This document shows, piece after piece, positions 62,727-64,000 of a stretch of DNA of 64,000 nt. The stretch lies in NCBI RefSeq assembly GCF_900016645.1, contig NZ_CDGJ01000096.1; one strand, given 5' to 3'. Below the pieces are notes generated by a model, which was given only the letters and a program-made list of their open reading frames with translations, was not told the origin of the DNA and did not search any database. The number at the start of each line of letters is the position of its first letter. Within the stretch, counting starts at the first letter, position 1. The translations under genes were made by a program, and so were the position numbers. This DNA is from Acididesulfobacillus acetoxydans. Lineage in GTDB: Bacteria > Bacillota > Desulfitobacteriia > Desulfitobacteriales > Desulfitobacteriaceae.

Positions 62727-62975
62727 CCCCCGTTGCGAGCATACGAGCAAGAACAACCGGCCGGGAAAGGGACTGCTCTTCACCCGCGAAGCTTGCGGTT
62801 ATACGCAGCATGCTGACTTGGTAGGCGGACGTAATGTAAGGCTTAGAACGTTGGTCGCCCGGCAGGACCGGACGATTACGGGGCGCGTTTCAACCGTCCC
62901 TGATGTGGATTCCAATGATATTGGGCCGGACCCGGTGGAGGAAAGCCGCAATCTTCTGACTTTAGTCAGGGGTAG
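62727..62975 (-). ncRNA. IS200/IS605-like end with omega/HEARO-like noncoding block
   Basis: Read on the minus strand it begins with hairpin CTGACT-AA-AGTCAG, then GCGGCTTTCCTCC, and ends with AACCGCAAGCTTCGCGGGTG and CTCGCAACGGGGGC. The order (end hairpin, then a folded GC-rich RNA just before where an ORF should start) resembles the leader of IscB-type elements, but no IscB or TnpB frame follows; the truncated peptidase does. The comparison is from memory. Confidence 0.4.
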
Positions 62976-63093
62976 TTGAATGACGGTATGCTCCAGTTTG
63001 CGTTCTTCGTAATTTTGATGCTTTGGCGTCCCACGACATAACCGATAAGGCCTTGCTGTTCGGTGATCCCTGCACGACGGCCGGCAGTAGCAG

Positions 63094-63124
63094 AAACAAA
63101 GAAGGAACCGGAAGCGGTTCCTTC
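63094..63124 (-). terminator. Intrinsic terminator
   Basis: GAAGGAACCG / CGGTTCCTTC, a perfect 10-bp stem with a 4-base loop, followed on the minus strand by TTTGTTTCT. It ends the NifX-like transcript. Confidence 0.88.
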
Positions 63125-63129
63125 TTAAT

Positions 63130-63372
63130 TACCACAGATTCATCCTTTTCCACGCCATACCCTTTCCCTGATCCGGGTTTGCAAACGTTTTCTCCCCCTT
63201 CAAGCCCTAGAATGACTGGAATCCCTTCATGCATATGTCTTTTCAGGTCTTGGATGATCGGGCGGCCACCGAGGTATCAATTCTCTCCAATAAGCCTTTT
63301 TGATGCTTGGCGAAATCTTTGATCCATGGTACTTTCGAGGGTAGTGCCGGTTGATGAAACTGCGATTTTCAT
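63130..63372 (-). pseudogene. NifX/NifB-like (dinitrogenase cofactor family) gene, broken
   Basis: From ATG 63372 the frame reads MKIAVSSTGTTLESTMDQRF, the typical start of the small NifX-like proteins, then leaves the family pattern and meets TGA at 63277-63279. The same frame continues beyond as GRPIIQDLKRHMHEGIPVI and LGLEGGEN, similar to the family's C-terminal strand (G-I-x-V-I-x-G). The middle is missing. A promoter and a terminator still flank it. An in-frame selenocysteine at the TGA is conceivable but less likely than decay. Confidence 0.5.
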
Positions 63373-63398
63373 AGAATTATCTTTCTTTCTCTATTTTG

Positions 63399-63414
63399 GT
63401 TATTAGCGTATGCC
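63399..63414 (-). promoter_or_regulatory. Operator-like motif, left copy
   Basis: Minus strand GGCATACGCTAATAAC, about 8 bases past the -10 box of the leftward promoter. Near-identical to the right copy at 63599-63614, which contains the palindrome GCATATGC. Confidence 0.55.
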
Positions 63415-63421
63415 ATAAGCA

Positions 63422-63450
63422 ATCCTAGCCTTATATTGAACAAATGTCAA
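63422..63450 (-). promoter_or_regulatory. Leftward sigma-A promoter (NifX-like gene)
   Basis: Minus strand TTGACA (63450-63445), 17-bp spacer ending AAGGC, TAGGAT (63427-63422). Confidence 0.85.
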
Positions 63451-63561
63451 TAATATTATTCGGAAAAATATGTACTTCAGCTCCTAGCCGGAGATTGTCC
63501 TTTCGAATCGAGGCCATTCTGTCATTCTTAAATCGCGGTAAATTATTTCCGAAGATAGTTA

Positions 63562-63590
63562 TTGACATAAGTCTGAAACAAGGCTAGAAT
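63562..63590 (+). promoter_or_regulatory. Rightward sigma-A promoter
   Basis: TTGACA (63562-63567), 17-bp spacer ending AAGGC, TAGAAT (63585-63590). The spacer end and downstream motif mirror the leftward promoter. Confidence 0.88.
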
Positions 63591-63598
63591 CAGTTATA

Positions 63599-63614
63599 GG
63601 CATATGCTAATAAC
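63599..63614 (+). promoter_or_regulatory. Operator-like motif, right copy
   Basis: GGCATATGCTAATAAC, 8 bases past the -10 box, with inner palindrome GCATATGC. Same place and order as the left copy. Confidence 0.55.
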
Positions 63615-63634
63615 AAAAGAAGGAAAGATTCGAA

Positions 63635-63784
63635 GTGAGGAGACGACTGTGGGGGTTCAGTGGGTGTGGGTGTCAGTGGGTTGGGCGTAAGGCGATGCGT
63701 CGTATTCGCTCAAGTAAACGGGTAACAGCGGAGACACTTGCAACGATTAGCTGGCAGAGAGGCGGTATCAAAAGTGAATTGTGA
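63635..63784 (+). CDS. Possible small leader ORF
   Basis: 49 codons from GTG 63635, with AGAAGGAAAG upstream: an Arg-rich peptide starting MRRRLWGFSGCGCQW. It overlaps the next start codon by 11 bases. No family recognised; it may be a translated leader or a chance frame. Confidence 0.25.
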   Translation: MRRRLWGFSGCGCQWVGRKAMRRIRSSKRVTAETLATISWQRGGIKSEL

Positions 63785-64000
63785 AAGATGTGGAGCTTCT
63801 CTGAACGAAGGAGAAGTTTACAATTACCGTGGAAAAGCGCTTTGTGAGGATTGCTATGTCGGAGCTTTGCAGCCTCCTAAATCCTGTGATGTGGCGGCTG
63901 TACATTTGGCCCAAAAGCATCGGGAGCATTTGGGCGAGACAGGTACGCAGGGACTTACGGAGCTTCAAAAAGATATCTACGACTATATAAAAGGAGTGGG
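63774..64000 (+). CDS. Zinc-finger-type small regulator-like protein, 5' part
   Basis: The frame is open from GTG 63774 to the window edge (75 codons). CERCGASLNEGEVYNYRGK then LCEDCYVGAL make a four-cysteine zinc ribbon of LIM-like spacing, followed by CDVAAVHLAQKHREHLG and LTELQKDIYDYI, which look like the start of a helical domain. Similar proteins with C-D-P-W-A-V occur in anaerobes with unknown role. AGAGAGGCGG lies upstream. The end is outside the window. Confidence 0.6.
   Translation, partial: MNCERCGASLNEGEVYNYRGKALCEDCYVGALQPPKSCDVAAVHLAQKHREHLGETGTQGLTELQKDIYDYIKGV

Overview
The window reads as chromosome of an anaerobic, GC-rich Firmicute (class Clostridia, Peptococcaceae-like by my reading). 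Reasons: Gram-positive Shine-Dalgarno sites with frequent GTG and TTG starts, consensus sigma-A promoters, intrinsic terminators, a ferredoxin-dependent 2-oxoacid oxidoreductase, a radical-type acyl-CoA dehydratase activase and a lysine fermentation cluster. The species is not named here; no 16S gene is present. Nearly all genes lie on the + strand.

Layout. 1-6.3 kb: end of an elongation factor G-like gene, a 15-bp tandem repeat array, and a very large two-ATPase acyl-CoA dehydratase activase. 6.4-16.3 kb: PucR-type regulator, divergent from a lysine fermentation operon (kdd, kamB-like, fused kamDE, kal, kce), then an MFS transporter facing it. 16.7-19.1 kb: a decay zone with a membrane protein, an IS200 tnpA remnant, a Doc-type toxin/antitoxin pair, a recombinase remnant and tRNA-Trp. 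19.4-30.2 kb: PHP phosphoesterase, four-BON protein, an ImuB-like/DnaE2-like mutasome pair behind a promoter with an SOS-like box, a membrane hydrolase, a nitroreductase and an FtsK-like protein that has no motor. 30.3-44.4 kb: a ~3050-residue cyclic beta-1,2-glucan synthase-like enzyme, then a LytS/LytR pair with a CstA transporter (BtsSR-BtsT-like pyruvate sensing and uptake). 44.5-51.8 kb: CC-motif protein, metallo-beta-lactamase-fold protein, DUF1540 protein, M48 protease, an octapeptide-repeat protein, CrcB/DUF190 with a fluoride riboswitch far upstream, and an MFS transporter. 52.0-54.2 kb: an Xre-TPR regulator, a 37-residue hydrophobic peptide gene with its own promoter, a c-di-GMP-I riboswitch and a holin-like protein. 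54.4-62.4 kb: one long operon korDABC - HEAT-repeat protein - sucCD - sensorless LytS-like kinase - LytTR regulator. 62.4-64.0 kb: truncated peptidase, IS-like noncoding block, broken NifX-like gene, and two mirror-image divergent promoters leading to a zinc-finger protein cut by the window edge.

How it works together. The lysine cluster takes beta-lysine/lysine to crotonyl-CoA and acetoacetate; the kor-suc operon links 2-oxoglutarate, ferredoxin and succinyl-CoA and carries its own two-component system. Three threads are unusual: (1) a candidate receptor/propeptide signalling pair followed by a c-di-GMP-controlled holin-like gene; (2) a dispersed, structured repeat family with compensatory base changes, one copy of which sits between a fluoride riboswitch and crcB; (3) repeated in-frame low-complexity insertions in otherwise conserved enzymes.

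All assignments come from reading motifs by eye; no database search was run.
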